Source of the DNA: Acidobacteriota bacterium
Lineage (GTDB): Bacteria > Acidobacteriota > Terriglobia > Acidiferrales > UBA7541
NCBI GenBank assembly: GCA_013289695.1
Contig: JABCZK010000003.1
Coordinates: forward strand, 140,527 to 204,526
Direction of reading: 5' to 3'
DNA length: 64,000 nt
Made by a program: the position numbers and the translations under genes. Positions 1-8,375 of the stretch are shown piece by piece; position 1 is the stretch's first letter, and each line of letters opens with the position of its first letter. The notes under the pieces were generated by a model. That model did no database searches, was not told the origin of the DNA, and saw only the letters and a program-made list of their open reading frames with translations.

Positions 1-3
1 CGC

Positions 4-40
4 AAAAAAAACCGGCGGTTGGAGGCCATCCAACCGCCGG
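4..40 (-). terminator. Rho-independent terminator after the TonB/M48-like operon
   Basis: A perfect 11-bp inverted repeat (12-22 with 30-40, 7-nt loop) is followed on the minus strand by a run of eight T (the complement of the A run at 4-11). It lies 21 nt beyond the stop codon of the M48-like gene, so it very probably ends that transcript. Confidence 0.9.
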
Positions 41-61
41 GCTCGGGGGGACAAAATTCGT

Positions 62-1813
62 TTACTGCTGCTGTTGCTGTTGCGGTTGTTGTGGATCCTT
101 CTTCGCCAAGTCCGCTTTCGTCGGGTCCGCCGAGATGCCGGTTCCGGGCTTCTGATATCGCATCAGGAACGGCATGAACGGCGTGACTTCGAACGGCATC
201 TTTTCACGCGCCGAAAGCAGCGGGATCGGTTTCGCCTTCACCAGCTCGACGTGATCGCCCCAAGGGTCAAGCTTGATGCGCGCCCCTACTGGGAGAGCGG
301 AGATCTGATCGATCTTCGTGGGATCCAGCGTCGGGCCGGCGCTCAACAGCGATGCGCTCAGAGACACGCGATTGCCGAGGTGCGGATTGATCAGCGCAGG
401 CAAGTTCTTCGATTGCGCGTCCAGTTGTTTCAGGAAGAGTCCGGCGCTGGCCAGCTTGTCCTTGTAAGGAGAATTCTTCAGCAGTTCCAGCGCCTTGTCG
501 TTGGCCATCTGAATCTGCGCCGGGCTGTCCTTGAACGAAAAACGAGCCATCGCTTCCGTGGTGGTTACGTTGGTGGTGTCGTTGAATCCCCACTGATCGG
601 TGGAAGGCTTGGTGACGATGATATCGGCCAACTCCTGCGCCAGCATCGTCGCCAGGCTCGCTTCATCAGGCAGCACGTCCAGCAACCCGCGACTCAAAAC
701 GATGGTGTGCCCGATCGAAAACATTTCCAGAGTTCCGGTCAGCAGCACGCGGCAGTGAACTTCCGGTTGCACGTCCAGGTTGTTGGTGACTTCCAGGTTG
801 TTCACCACCGTTTCCAGCACCTTGTCCACTTCTCCTGGAGGCGCGAGCAAGCCGATGCGCTGCAGGCGATCCAGCACATTGATTTCGGCAACATGTTGCC
901 ATTCACGCTGTGCCTCGATGGGTGATTTATCCTGCGACTGCGCGGCCTGGTCTTGAATCGTGGGCGATTCGATGGTCATCTCGCTGAATTCTTCCTGACG
1001 GCCCACGTTCTTCAGGTTGTAGCCCCACAAACGCGTCTGCGATTTGAAGCGAATGTCTCCGCCGAAGAAGTCGCGGAGATCGGATTCCTGGCTGTAGATG
1101 TATGCAGGTAGCCACAGTCCGGGCTGGACGTTCAAGCGCCAGCTGTCGAAATGCAAGTTGAAGGCATTGATGCCCGCGATCGGGGTGTAAACGCCGTTAA
1201 AGCGGACAATCGTGAAAGTCTGATCGTCAGCCCAGACGCGGCCCTTGAAACGGCCCTTGCCCGATTTCGGCAGCGGCGTGATGTCGAACACCACGCAGCG
1301 AACTTCGCCCAGGAATTCGCGCCGCACATAATCAAACTGATAGTGCTGGCGATCGAATCCGTTCGTATCAATATAAATCATCTGCAGGAAACCTTCCGGC
1401 ACGTACGAAGAAGTGAACAAGCCGCTCATATGCGAAAGAGGATTGAACGCATCAAGCTTTCCTTTTCGCGTGTGCAGCATCGAGTTGTCCACGATGCCTT
1501 TGGAGAGGTCGGCCTGGCCCAGAAAATAGTGGTCCTTCACCGGAATGGCGCCCATCTCCTTGTCGGTCTTCATGTCCTGAATATAGGTTTCGATCAACGG
1601 ACTGAAACGCCGGATCGTCGCCACTTCATCGTGTTCGCGCGCGATCAAGTGGTCGATCGCTTGATCCACGGTCACTACCGGAGCCGAAGTGTTCGCCCCT
1701 GCCTGTGGCTGGGTTTGATCAACAGTTTTTGTGGTTTGTGCGGATACTGACCCGGCCAGGAAACCGGCCAGCATTATTGCCAAACCAATGTTCTTGCACG
1801 TGCGCATCTCCAT
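62..1813 (-). CDS. Secreted protein with LolA-like N-terminal region and degenerate peptidase-M48-like domain
   Basis: The 583-residue protein starts at the ATG at 1813, preceded by AAGGGG, and opens with a signal peptide cleaved near VSA-QTT. Residues about 90-280 resemble the outer-membrane-lipoprotein-sorting fold seen in acidobacterial proteins (many aromatic beta-strand segments). Around residues 360-400 the text follows an M48 metallopeptidase (GLLDVLPDEASLATML then QELAD), but the HExxH zinc motif reads QELAD, so both histidines are gone. The C-terminus is a glutamine run. The gene lies 7 nt after tonB and is surely co-transcribed with it. I infer an exported, catalytically dead M48 relative with a binding or scaffold role; the precise function is unknown. 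Confidence 0.75.
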   Translation of the reverse strand: MEMRTCKNIGLAIMLAGFLAGSVSAQTTKTVDQTQPQAGANTSAPVVTVDQAIDHLIAREHDEVATIRRFSPLIETYIQDMKTDKEMGAIPVKDHYFLGQADLSKGIVDNSMLHTRKGKLDAFNPLSHMSGLFTSSYVPEGFLQMIYIDTNGFDRQHYQFDYVRREFLGEVRCVVFDITPLPKSGKGRFKGRVWADDQTFTIVRFNGVYTPIAGINAFNLHFDSWRLNVQPGLWLPAYIYSQESDLRDFFGGDIRFKSQTRLWGYNLKNVGRQEEFSEMTIESPTIQDQAAQSQDKSPIEAQREWQHVAEINVLDRLQRIGLLAPPGEVDKVLETVVNNLEVTNNLDVQPEVHCRVLLTGTLEMFSIGHTIVLSRGLLDVLPDEASLATMLAQELADIIVTKPSTDQWGFNDTTNVTTTEAMARFSFKDSPAQIQMANDKALELLKNSPYKDKLASAGLFLKQLDAQSKNLPALINPHLGNRVSLSASLLSAGPTLDPTKIDQISALPVGARIKLDPWGDHVELVKAKPIPLLSAREKMPFEVTPFMPFLMRYQKPGTGISADPTKADLAKKDPQQPQQQQQQ

Positions 1814-1820
1814 TCCCCTT

Positions 1821-2882
1821 TCAAGACGCCAATTGGAATACGATGTGGACGATGGCGGTCGAATCCACTGTTTGGCCATCCTGTTGTGCCGGCTTGAAGC
1901 GAATCTGCCGCGCTGCTGCTTGCGCGGTCTCATCAAGACCGTAACCAAGACCTTGCACGACACGCAGGACCTTGACGTCCCCCGACGCCGTGAAAACTAC
2001 CTGTAAGAGAACCTCGCCTTCGATATTCTTAGCCTTGGCTTCGTTCGAATACGTCGGTTTTGGCTTGAATAGAATTTCCACCGGCGTCGATTTCGCCGCG
2101 ACGTTCGCCGTCTGCTTTATTTTCGGCGCTGCGACTGCGACATTTTCGTCGCCGAAACCTCCCTGCTGGACCTTGCCATGTGGCGGCCCGCCCGGGCTTC
2201 CCACCGCGACTCCGTTACCAAACCCGGTGCTGGCGATCACGCCCTTCGCTCCCTTCGCGCCGCCTGTCCCGTTGCCGGTGCCAGGCCCTGTGGGCATGTC
2301 GTACGCGCCTTGGATATTGATGTTCGCCGCCTTGTTTGTCTTGCCGTTGGCCGGCACGCCGTTGGGATCGCCGAATCCGCCCGTCTGCACCGCTTCGCGA
2401 GGTTTTTTCAATGTTGGAATCGCCGAACTGCCCATGGACATCGGCGGAGTATGATCCGGGAAAGCCTTCGCCACTTCCGTCATGTCGGGCGGAGTTTCTT
2501 TACGCACAGCCGGTTTCTTGACGATTGGGGCTGTGGCCACCACCGGCGCGTAAATTCGCGGCTTCGGCAATTCCACGACCGGTTCCGGTTTTGGCTTGGG
2601 AATTACCTTAACGACTTCGCGCTTCACTGGAACAGGTTTCGGCGCTGGCTGCACCGGCTGCGGTTTCCAAGCTACGATCGGAGGCGCTTCGATCGGCGTC
2701 GTCCAGTAGCGCTGCACAATATCGAGCTTTTGCGGCAGCAGCAGGGGTATCACCACCAGCAAGATTACTGCCGCGATCTGCAGCCCAAATCCGGCGCTGA
2801 ACAGGTCCCAACGAAGTTCGGCCTCCGGTAGCAGCGATGCATTAAAGACAGCTCGATTTGTACTGTGCGACATAACGATCAC
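1821..2882 (-). CDS. tonB: TonB family protein
   Basis: This 353-residue protein has a short cytoplasmic N-terminus, one membrane segment (about residues 29-50), a Pro/Lys/Val-rich periplasmic spacer (about 60-110), a Gly-rich middle and a C-terminal TonB fold (about 265-353) with YSNEAKAKNIEGEVLLQVVF and a final RQIRFKPA motif. Such proteins pass proton-motive energy to TonB-dependent outer-membrane receptors like the one at 15.2 kb. A GTG at 2882 has AAGG six nt upstream; an ATG at 2873 is the alternative start. No exbB or exbD lies nearby. It is the first gene of a two-gene operon and its 5' leader is unusually structured. Confidence 0.9.
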   Translation of the reverse strand: MIVMSHSTNRAVFNASLLPEAELRWDLFSAGFGLQIAAVILLVVIPLLLPQKLDIVQRYWTTPIEAPPIVAWKPQPVQPAPKPVPVKREVVKVIPKPKPEPVVELPKPRIYAPVVATAPIVKKPAVRKETPPDMTEVAKAFPDHTPPMSMGSSAIPTLKKPREAVQTGGFGDPNGVPANGKTNKAANINIQGAYDMPTGPGTGNGTGGAKGAKGVIASTGFGNGVAVGSPGGPPHGKVQQGGFGDENVAVAAPKIKQTANVAAKSTPVEILFKPKPTYSNEAKAKNIEGEVLLQVVFTASGDVKVLRVVQGLGYGLDETAQAAARQIRFKPAQQDGQTVDSTAIVHIVFQLAS

Positions 2883-2953
2883 CAGGATCCTTGAATCAAG
2901 AAATTAAGATGCGTCGAGACAGAATTGCGGCTTACAGTTCATTAGTACTAGAA

Positions 2954-3130
2954 CGAGGGGCTGGGGAAAATAGAACTCGAGTACTATTCTACCCCCAGTC
3001 GTGTTGAAAGCGATAACCCAAGCTCTGGGGGTAGCTGGAACGTTAGCCCCTCGGCGGATTCGTTGCGGAAAGTCGAACCACATGGATGCTCCCATGTATT
3101 AACTTAACCCGACCGGAGGGGTCAGTCGGG
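2954..3130 (-). promoter_or_regulatory. Highly structured 5' leader of the TonB operon (candidate RNA element)
   Basis: Read on the minus strand, the roughly 240-nt leader contains successive inverted repeats: a 6-bp stem (3108-3113/3125-3130), a 6-bp stem (3080-3085/3092-3097), then a nested pair: an outer 9-bp stem (2954-2962/3045-3053) and an inner 10-bp stem (2989-2998/3025-3034), plus a short hairpin around the palindrome ACTCGAGT. I do not recognise a known riboswitch class. It may be a cis-regulatory RNA or a set of protein-binding sites. Confidence 0.5.
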
Positions 3131-3131
3131 A

Positions 3132-3161
3132 ATTATAATGATTGAATGTGGCGTAAGTGAA
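3132..3161 (-). promoter_or_regulatory. Probable sigma-70-type promoter of the TonB operon
   Basis: On the minus strand a TATAAT hexamer (3132-3137) lies 18 nt after TTCACT (3156-3161), which matches four of six bases of the -35 consensus. Transcription would begin near 3125 and give a leader of about 240 nt before tonB. Confidence 0.55.
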
Positions 3162-3189
3162 GGGGCACGACCGTGGCCGGCCATGCCCC
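3162..3189 (-). terminator. Hairpin downstream of htrA, possible terminator
   Basis: An inverted repeat GGGGCA/TGCCCC (3162-3167 with 3184-3189) encloses the palindrome GGCCGGCC and lies about 36 nt past the htrA stop. The T-tract is weak on the minus strand, so termination may be inefficient. It abuts the -35 box of the TonB promoter. Confidence 0.4.
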
Positions 3190-3224
3190 CTGCTCACGCT
3201 GTTTCTTTACGGAACTGCTACAGC

Positions 3225-4733
3225 TTAGTGCGGCTGGACGACTGAATATCCCGTCACGCCGCCATGATTTACCAGCAACAACAAGGGCTGATTCGCTGCC
3301 GATGCGACCGCCTGCCGGTATTCGCTCAGGCTCCGCACCGGTTTGTGGTTGATCTCCTGGATTACGTCTCCGCGACCGATCGGAGGCTGCGCCGCAGCCG
3401 CTGGGCTGGACGGGTCCACGGAGGTAACCACCACTCCGTGAGCTCCCGCGCCCAAGTTAAGCTGCTGGGCGATCTCCGGCGTCAGCTCGTCTACTTCCAC
3501 TCCCTCGAGTCCACCGCCGCTCTCGGTTCCGTTGCTCTCTTCGGCTTGCGCTTTTTCCGGCAGTTCGCCCAGAGTCACTGTGTAGGGTTGCGTTTTTCCG
3601 TCCCGCCAGACGTCCAGCTTCACCGCAGTGCCCGGCGCCATCTGCGAGATTCGCAGCCGCAGGTCAACGTAGTCGCTAACCGGCTGCGCGTTGAGCTTGA
3701 CGATCACATCGCCCTTCTGCAATCCGGCCTTCGATGCCGGCGTATTCGGAGAGACGTCGCCAATCAGCGCGCCGCCGCTCAGGTTGTAATTGAAAGCCTT
3801 GGCAATTTCCGGCGACAGGTCCTGAATGTGTACGCCCAGGTATCCGCGCACTACTTTGCCGTGCGAGAGAATTTGATCCATCACCGGCTTCGCCATGCTC
3901 ATGGGAATCGCAAATCCCACGCCTTCGTTGCCGCCCGAACCGTGTGAAAGAATGGCCGTGTTGATACCCACCAGGTTGCCGTGGATATCAATCATCGCGC
4001 CGCCCGAATTTCCCGGGTTGATCGCCGCATCGGTCTGGATGAAGTTCTCGTAATCCTCAATTCCCAGTTGTCCGCGGCCGGTGGCGCTGACGATTCCCAT
4101 CGTGGCCGTCTCGCCGATTCCGAACGGATCGCCAATCGCAAAAATCAAATCTCCCACGTTGAGCTGTGAAGAATCGCCCAGCGGAAGAGTCGGTAAACCA
4201 CTCGCTTCGATTTTCAGCACCGCGATATCCGTCTTGGGATCGGCGCCTACTAGCTTGGCCTTAAATTCGCGCTTGTCGCTCAAATACACTTTGATGTCCG
4301 AAGCGCCGTCAATCACGTGATTGTTGGTCAGAATCGTTCCATCCGTTGTCACGATCACGCCGGAACCCAAAGCCTGCTCGCGCTCTGCGTGCGGCTTTCC
4401 GCCGCCGAACTGATCGCCGAAGAATTGGCGGAACATCGGATCGTTAAAAAATGGCGACATCTGGTTCCCCTGCGGCTTCACCATTTTCGATGTGCGAATG
4501 TTTACGACCGCGGGCAGCGCGGGCTTGATTACCGCGGAAAATCCGTTCGCGAAATTTCCAAGGCTTACCGGCAGCGCGTTTTGCGCGATGGCGATTGGCT
4601 CTCGGGGCGAGCCCAGAACGGTGTGACCCGCCCAGTCTCTGAATCCCTGCGAGAGGAGGGCTCCCCCCGCGAACGCCGCGATCACCACGACGGTGGCTAC
4701 CCAGCGGCGAATACTGAAGCTACTGCGTTCCAT
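3225..4733 (-). CDS. htrA: HtrA/DegP-type periplasmic serine protease (Do family)
   Basis: The 502-residue protein has an N-terminal membrane anchor or signal (about 11-30), a trypsin-like domain with the full catalytic triad (His139 in TNNHV, Asp169 in KTDIAVL, Ser243 in GNSGGA), and two PDZ domains (about 285-380 and 405-500). This is the standard Do/DegQ layout for degrading or refolding damaged envelope proteins, and the length is normal. The ATG at 4733 has AAGGAG eight nt upstream. A TATAAT on the minus strand (4772-4777) could be its -10 box, though no good -35 is visible. It is transcribed towards tonB but is separated from it by a hairpin and a separate promoter. Confidence 0.95.
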   Translation of the reverse strand: MERSSFSIRRWVATVVVIAAFAGGALLSQGFRDWAGHTVLGSPREPIAIAQNALPVSLGNFANGFSAVIKPALPAVVNIRTSKMVKPQGNQMSPFFNDPMFRQFFGDQFGGGKPHAEREQALGSGVIVTTDGTILTNNHVIDGASDIKVYLSDKREFKAKLVGADPKTDIAVLKIEASGLPTLPLGDSSQLNVGDLIFAIGDPFGIGETATMGIVSATGRGQLGIEDYENFIQTDAAINPGNSGGAMIDIHGNLVGINTAILSHGSGGNEGVGFAIPMSMAKPVMDQILSHGKVVRGYLGVHIQDLSPEIAKAFNYNLSGGALIGDVSPNTPASKAGLQKGDVIVKLNAQPVSDYVDLRLRISQMAPGTAVKLDVWRDGKTQPYTVTLGELPEKAQAEESNGTESGGGLEGVEVDELTPEIAQQLNLGAGAHGVVVTSVDPSSPAAAAQPPIGRGDVIQEINHKPVRSLSEYRQAVASAANQPLLLLVNHGGVTGYSVVQPH

Positions 4734-5090
4734 GGCTGTCTCTCCTTAATATCGTCTTCTCTGAACTTTCGATTATATCGCGCGGAGCGCTACGTTGGCA
4801 CTACGGCGAATATGGTATTTGACGTAACAGCCGGAAATAAGTGTTTCTATGCCCCGGCGGGAAACCCGGTTCTTTCCCCGCTATATAGATGCAAAGAATA
4901 CGCTTGGGGTTCCCTGAGCGATTTCGTTCCTCATCCGTCCAAAGACGCGGCTCTGGTATCCTTATATATTGTGCTGTACCGTGTGTGCCGCAACGGGTGG
5001 CACCCAGACGCGGCGCCGCATCACGGCCGCCGGATTTTCTGCCCCGGGATTTTCCCGACACTGAAATTGAAAATGAAAAGGAGCTCTGGC
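4734..5090. other. Divergent intergenic region between htrA and the M28 peptidase gene
   Basis: This 357-bp stretch separates divergent genes and should carry both promoters. For htrA a perfect TATAAT is present at 4772-4777 (minus). For the peptidase gene a TTGACG (4819-4824) is visible but has no convincing -10 at the right distance. No gene or RNA was recognised. Confidence 0.4.
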
Positions 5091-6632
5091 ATGATCCGAA
5101 AAATCCTCGCGCTGGTATGCAGCGCGGCGTTCTTATTGATGACAGCGCGACCGGCAATCTCCGCTCCTGGCGAACGGCGGCCAGCGCCTACTGCGGACGA
5201 CGACGCCACCTTGAAAGCTCTGGTCGCCATTGCCGGCGCCGGAGCCATGCAGGCGCACGCCTACCAGGACCTGGAAGAATTGAGTGACGACATCGGCGCG
5301 CGCGTCACCGGCTCGCCCGACGCGGCTCGCGCCATCGCCTGGGGCTTGGTGAAGATGAAAGCGATCGGCTTGGAAAATGTTCACACCGAACCTTGGAAAA
5401 TTTCGCGCGGCTGGACGCGCATCTCCGCGGACGCCGAACTGGTCGCGCCCATCCGTCGCAAACTGATGGTCGATTCGCTCGGCTGGGTCGGGTCCACGGC
5501 GCCCGGAGGCGCCGAAGCCGACGTCATCGCCGTGAACGCTTACCAGCTACAGGACGAGCTGAAAAATAATTCCGGCAACTGGCGCGGAAAGATTCTGCTG
5601 ATCGTGCAAAAAGGCGAAGCGCCCAAAGACCGCATGAGCGCGTTCGTCCAGTTTGGCGGTTTTTTGATCGCTGCGCATAAATCCGGCGCCGTCGCCGTCA
5701 TCGGCGGCCAGGGCGGCCGCAAGAGCACTGGAATGCACCTTACCCACACCGGCGCTCTCGGCTTTGATGCTTACTATGACATTCCCGTCGTCAGCATGGC
5801 CGCGGAAGATCAGGAACAACTCGAGCGCTACCTCGATCGCGGTCAGTTCGTGCGCCTGAAAATGAATGTGCAGAACCGCGCCACCGATGGTCCTGTGGAT
5901 TCGGCGAATGTCGTCGGCGAAATTCGCGGCACGCAAAATCCCGAGCAAGTGATTGTTGTCGGCGGACACCTGGATTCCTGGGATCTTGCTTCCGGAGCCA
6001 CGGACAATGGTTGCGGAACCGCAGTGACGCTCGGCGCGGCCGAGGCCATCGTCAAATCGGGATTCAAGCCCCGCCGCACCATCCGTTTCGTTCTGTTCAC
6101 CGGCGAAGAGGAAGGTTTGCTCGGCTCACTCGCTTACGTGAAAGCGCATCAGAGCGAAATGGCCAACCACGTCGCGGCGCTGATTCTCGATAACGGGCAA
6201 GGCCCAGTCGTCGGCTTTCAACTCGGCGGCCGCGCGGACCTGATTCCCGCCGTTCAGAAATTCGCGAATTCCCTGCAGGCGTTTGGCGATCTAACAGTGG
6301 ATGATGACGTGGAATTCGGCACCGACACCGGCCCGTTCACCCTGGCGGGACTTCCCGGCATCAACCTCAACCAGGATTCCCCGGATTACAAGTACACGCA
6401 CCACTCCGCCGTGGACACTTTCGACAAAGTGAAGGCGGATATTCTGGATCGCGACGCCACGGTGATGGCCCTCGCTGCATTCTGGATCGCCGACCGCCCC
6501 GAGCGTCTGGCGAGCCCGTGGCCGCAGGAAAAAACCGCTGAAATGTTAGTCAACAAACACGAGGACGGCATCCTGAAAGCGTTCAATCTCTGGCCATTCG
6601 GCAATCTGGGAACCGCGCCAGCAACCCAATAG
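5091..6632 (+). CDS. Secreted M28-family zinc aminopeptidase
   Basis: The 513-residue protein begins at the ATG at 5091, seven nt after AAGGAG, with a signal peptide ending near AISA. The M28 zinc site is complete: His293-x-Asp295 (GGHLDSWD), Asp305 (GATDNG), Glu339-Glu340 (TGEEEG) and His437 (THHSAVD). Residues about 130-250 form an inserted segment placed like a PA domain. Such enzymes bind two zinc ions and remove N-terminal residues from peptides outside the cytoplasm. An ATG at 5073 in the same frame is a weaker alternative start. Substrate preference cannot be told from sequence. Confidence 0.92.
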   Translation: MIRKILALVCSAAFLLMTARPAISAPGERRPAPTADDDATLKALVAIAGAGAMQAHAYQDLEELSDDIGARVTGSPDAARAIAWGLVKMKAIGLENVHTEPWKISRGWTRISADAELVAPIRRKLMVDSLGWVGSTAPGGAEADVIAVNAYQLQDELKNNSGNWRGKILLIVQKGEAPKDRMSAFVQFGGFLIAAHKSGAVAVIGGQGGRKSTGMHLTHTGALGFDAYYDIPVVSMAAEDQEQLERYLDRGQFVRLKMNVQNRATDGPVDSANVVGEIRGTQNPEQVIVVGGHLDSWDLASGATDNGCGTAVTLGAAEAIVKSGFKPRRTIRFVLFTGEEEGLLGSLAYVKAHQSEMANHVAALILDNGQGPVVGFQLGGRADLIPAVQKFANSLQAFGDLTVDDDVEFGTDTGPFTLAGLPGINLNQDSPDYKYTHHSAVDTFDKVKADILDRDATVMALAAFWIADRPERLASPWPQEKTAEMLVNKHEDGILKAFNLWPFGNLGTAPATQ

Positions 6633-6673
6633 CCAATCACCATTGCGCGCGGGATTTTTTCCCACTCGCAAAC

Positions 6674-7372
6674 TTAACTAATTAATCGCGCGATCAAAAA
6701 CGCCGCGGCCGCCGCCAGGCCGCCCACCAGAACCGTCTGCGTCCCGCCGCGCAATGGCTTCACTCCGGTGAAATGTCCTTTGATCGCGCCAAATCCAAAC
6801 AGCGCCAGCAGTGTCACCGCGACAGAATAGATCAGCGCCAAATGCAGATCGTGATGGATCAACATGTACGGCGCCAGCGGCACCAAACCCCCGGCAATGT
6901 ACGACGCGGCAATCGTCGCGGCGCTGCGTGTGGCCCGCGCGGGGTCCGGCGGTTCCAATCCGAGTTCGAACCGCATCATGAAATCCACCCATTTTTTCTG
7001 GTTTGCGGTGATCGTTGAAACAATCGGCGTCATCTGCTCTTGCGTCAGACCGTAATCGCGAAAAACTTTCGCCACTTCTTCCGTTTCAATTTCCGGCAGC
7101 TCTACCGTCTCGCGATATTCGCGGTCCAGTTCCGATGCATAATGTTCCGTATCGGTCTTCGCAGCCAGGTACCCGCCCAATCCCATGGCGATCGATCCAG
7201 CCGCAATTTCCGCCAGCCCCGCCGTCACCACGATGCCCGTGGATGCCACCGCGCCCGTCAGTCCGGCAGCCAGCGCGAAGGGAACGGTCAGTCCGTCCGA
7301 CATTCCAATAACAATGTCGCGCACCGCAGCCGTCGCGGTGAAATGCTTTTCCACGTGTTCGACCGATGGCAT
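6674..7372 (-). CDS. VIT1/CCC1-type iron/manganese transporter
   Basis: The 232-residue membrane protein matches the VIT1/CCC1 family: an N-terminal [20 protein letters not shown] segment, a second Gly/Ala-rich helix, a central acidic cytoplasmic region (about residues 80-140, many Glu) and three C-terminal helices. The family exports Fe2+ or Mn2+ from the cytoplasm. I chose the ATG at 7372 because GAGGGAG lies six nt upstream; an in-frame TTG at 7396 would add eight residues. It is divergent from the superoxide dismutase gene about 100 bp away, a sensible pairing for metal and oxidative stress, though shared control is inference. Confidence 0.88.
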   Translation of the reverse strand: MPSVEHVEKHFTATAAVRDIVIGMSDGLTVPFALAAGLTGAVASTGIVVTAGLAEIAAGSIAMGLGGYLAAKTDTEHYASELDREYRETVELPEIETEEVAKVFRDYGLTQEQMTPIVSTITANQKKWVDFMMRFELGLEPPDPARATRSAATIAASYIAGGLVPLAPYMLIHHDLHLALIYSVAVTLLALFGFGAIKGHFTGVKPLRGGTQTVLVGGLAAAAAFLIARLIS

Positions 7373-7476
7373 CCTCGACTCCCTCGCTTCACCCAATATT
7401 TCCAGCTGCCCGTACCCCTGTTCCCCGGCAGGCGCGTATAATTATGGGGCAGGAACCGCAAAACAGGAGGTACATT

Positions 7477-8127
7477 ATGACCGCAACTTCTACAGGACAA
7501 GGAGCCGCTCCGCAGATGACTTTCACAGTGCCGCCTTTGCCGTATGCATTCGACGCTCTGGAACCCTACATAGACGCGAAAACCATGGAAATTCACCACG
7601 ACAAACACCACGGCGCCTACGTCACCAACCTGAATAAGGCGCTCGAGGGCCACGCCGACCTGCAGAAACTTTCCGTCGAAGAATTGCTCGCGCAGATCAA
7701 CAAAGTACCGGACGCGATCCGCGCCGCGGTGCGCAACAATGGCGGCGGACACATGAACCATTCCATGTTCTGGAAGATCATGAAGAAAGGCGGAGGCGGC
7801 GAACCCGGGGGCGAACTGGGCAAAGCCATCAGCGCCGCATTCGGCAGCTTCGCGGACTTCAAAACAAAGATCAACGATGCGGGCGTCAAGCGCTTCGGCT
7901 CCGGCTGGGCCTGGCTACTGTTCCGCGACGGAAAACTCGTCATCGAGTCCACCGCGAATCAGGACAATCCCGTCATGGACGGCGGAAAGGCCTTCTTCGG
8001 TGTGGACGTCTGGGAGCACGCTTACTACTTGAAGTATCAGAACCGCCGCCCCGAATACCTCGAGGCCTGGTGGAACACCATCAACTGGGCGCAAGTGGAA
8101 GAAAATTTCGCCCACGCCAAGAAGTAA
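7477..8127 (+). CDS. sodA: Superoxide dismutase, Mn type
   Basis: A 216-residue iron/manganese superoxide dismutase that turns superoxide into peroxide and oxygen. The four metal ligands are visible: His40 (EIHHDKHH), His95 (GHMNHSMFW), Asp177 and His181 (DVWEHAYY). The Gly-Gly-Gly before the second ligand and Gln162 in the NQD motif mark the Mn-type (or cambialistic) subclass rather than the Fe type. No export signal is obvious, so it should be cytoplasmic. The ATG at 7477 has AGGAGG seven nt upstream. A strong hairpin follows the gene. Confidence 0.95.
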   Translation: MTATSTGQGAAPQMTFTVPPLPYAFDALEPYIDAKTMEIHHDKHHGAYVTNLNKALEGHADLQKLSVEELLAQINKVPDAIRAAVRNNGGGHMNHSMFWKIMKKGGGGEPGGELGKAISAAFGSFADFKTKINDAGVKRFGSGWAWLLFRDGKLVIESTANQDNPVMDGGKAFFGVDVWEHAYYLKYQNRRPEYLEAWWNTINWAQVEENFAHAKK

Positions 8128-8151
8128 ATCCAATCTCAGCCACTTTTCGAT

Positions 8152-8184
8152 TTGCAGGGGCGGGTCCACCGCTCGCCCCTGCAA
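8152..8184 (+). terminator. Terminator-like hairpin after sodA
   Basis: A perfect 11-bp inverted repeat (8152-8162 with 8174-8184, 11-nt loop) begins 24 nt after the sodA stop and is followed by TCTTTC, a short imperfect T-tract. Confidence 0.6.
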
Positions 8185-8258
8185 TCTTTCGCCGCGTTCT
8201 TCTTTGCTTTCGTAGCGGCGGCATTCAGAGTCTGTGTCAGAAATCGAGCATCTTTGTG

Positions 8259-8354
8259 GGTCGTGGCTTTCGCCACGACCTAAGCCGCAAAGTCCGTGCG
8301 GCCTTAGCCGCTGAAGTTCCGCCTTTGGGGTCGCCATACAGGCCCTAAAGGCGG
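8259..8354. repeat. Cluster of three palindromic (REP-like) hairpins
   Basis: Three inverted repeats follow one another between convergent genes: a 9-bp stem with a 4-nt loop (8259-8267/8272-8280), an imperfect stem with one bulge (8281-8289/8297-8306) and an 8-bp stem (8319-8326/8347-8354). None has a T-tract. They resemble short repetitive palindromes common between acidobacterial genes; whether copies exist elsewhere cannot be checked here. Confidence 0.5.
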
Positions 8355-8375
8355 GAGCAGTTGCCTTGGCCTTCA

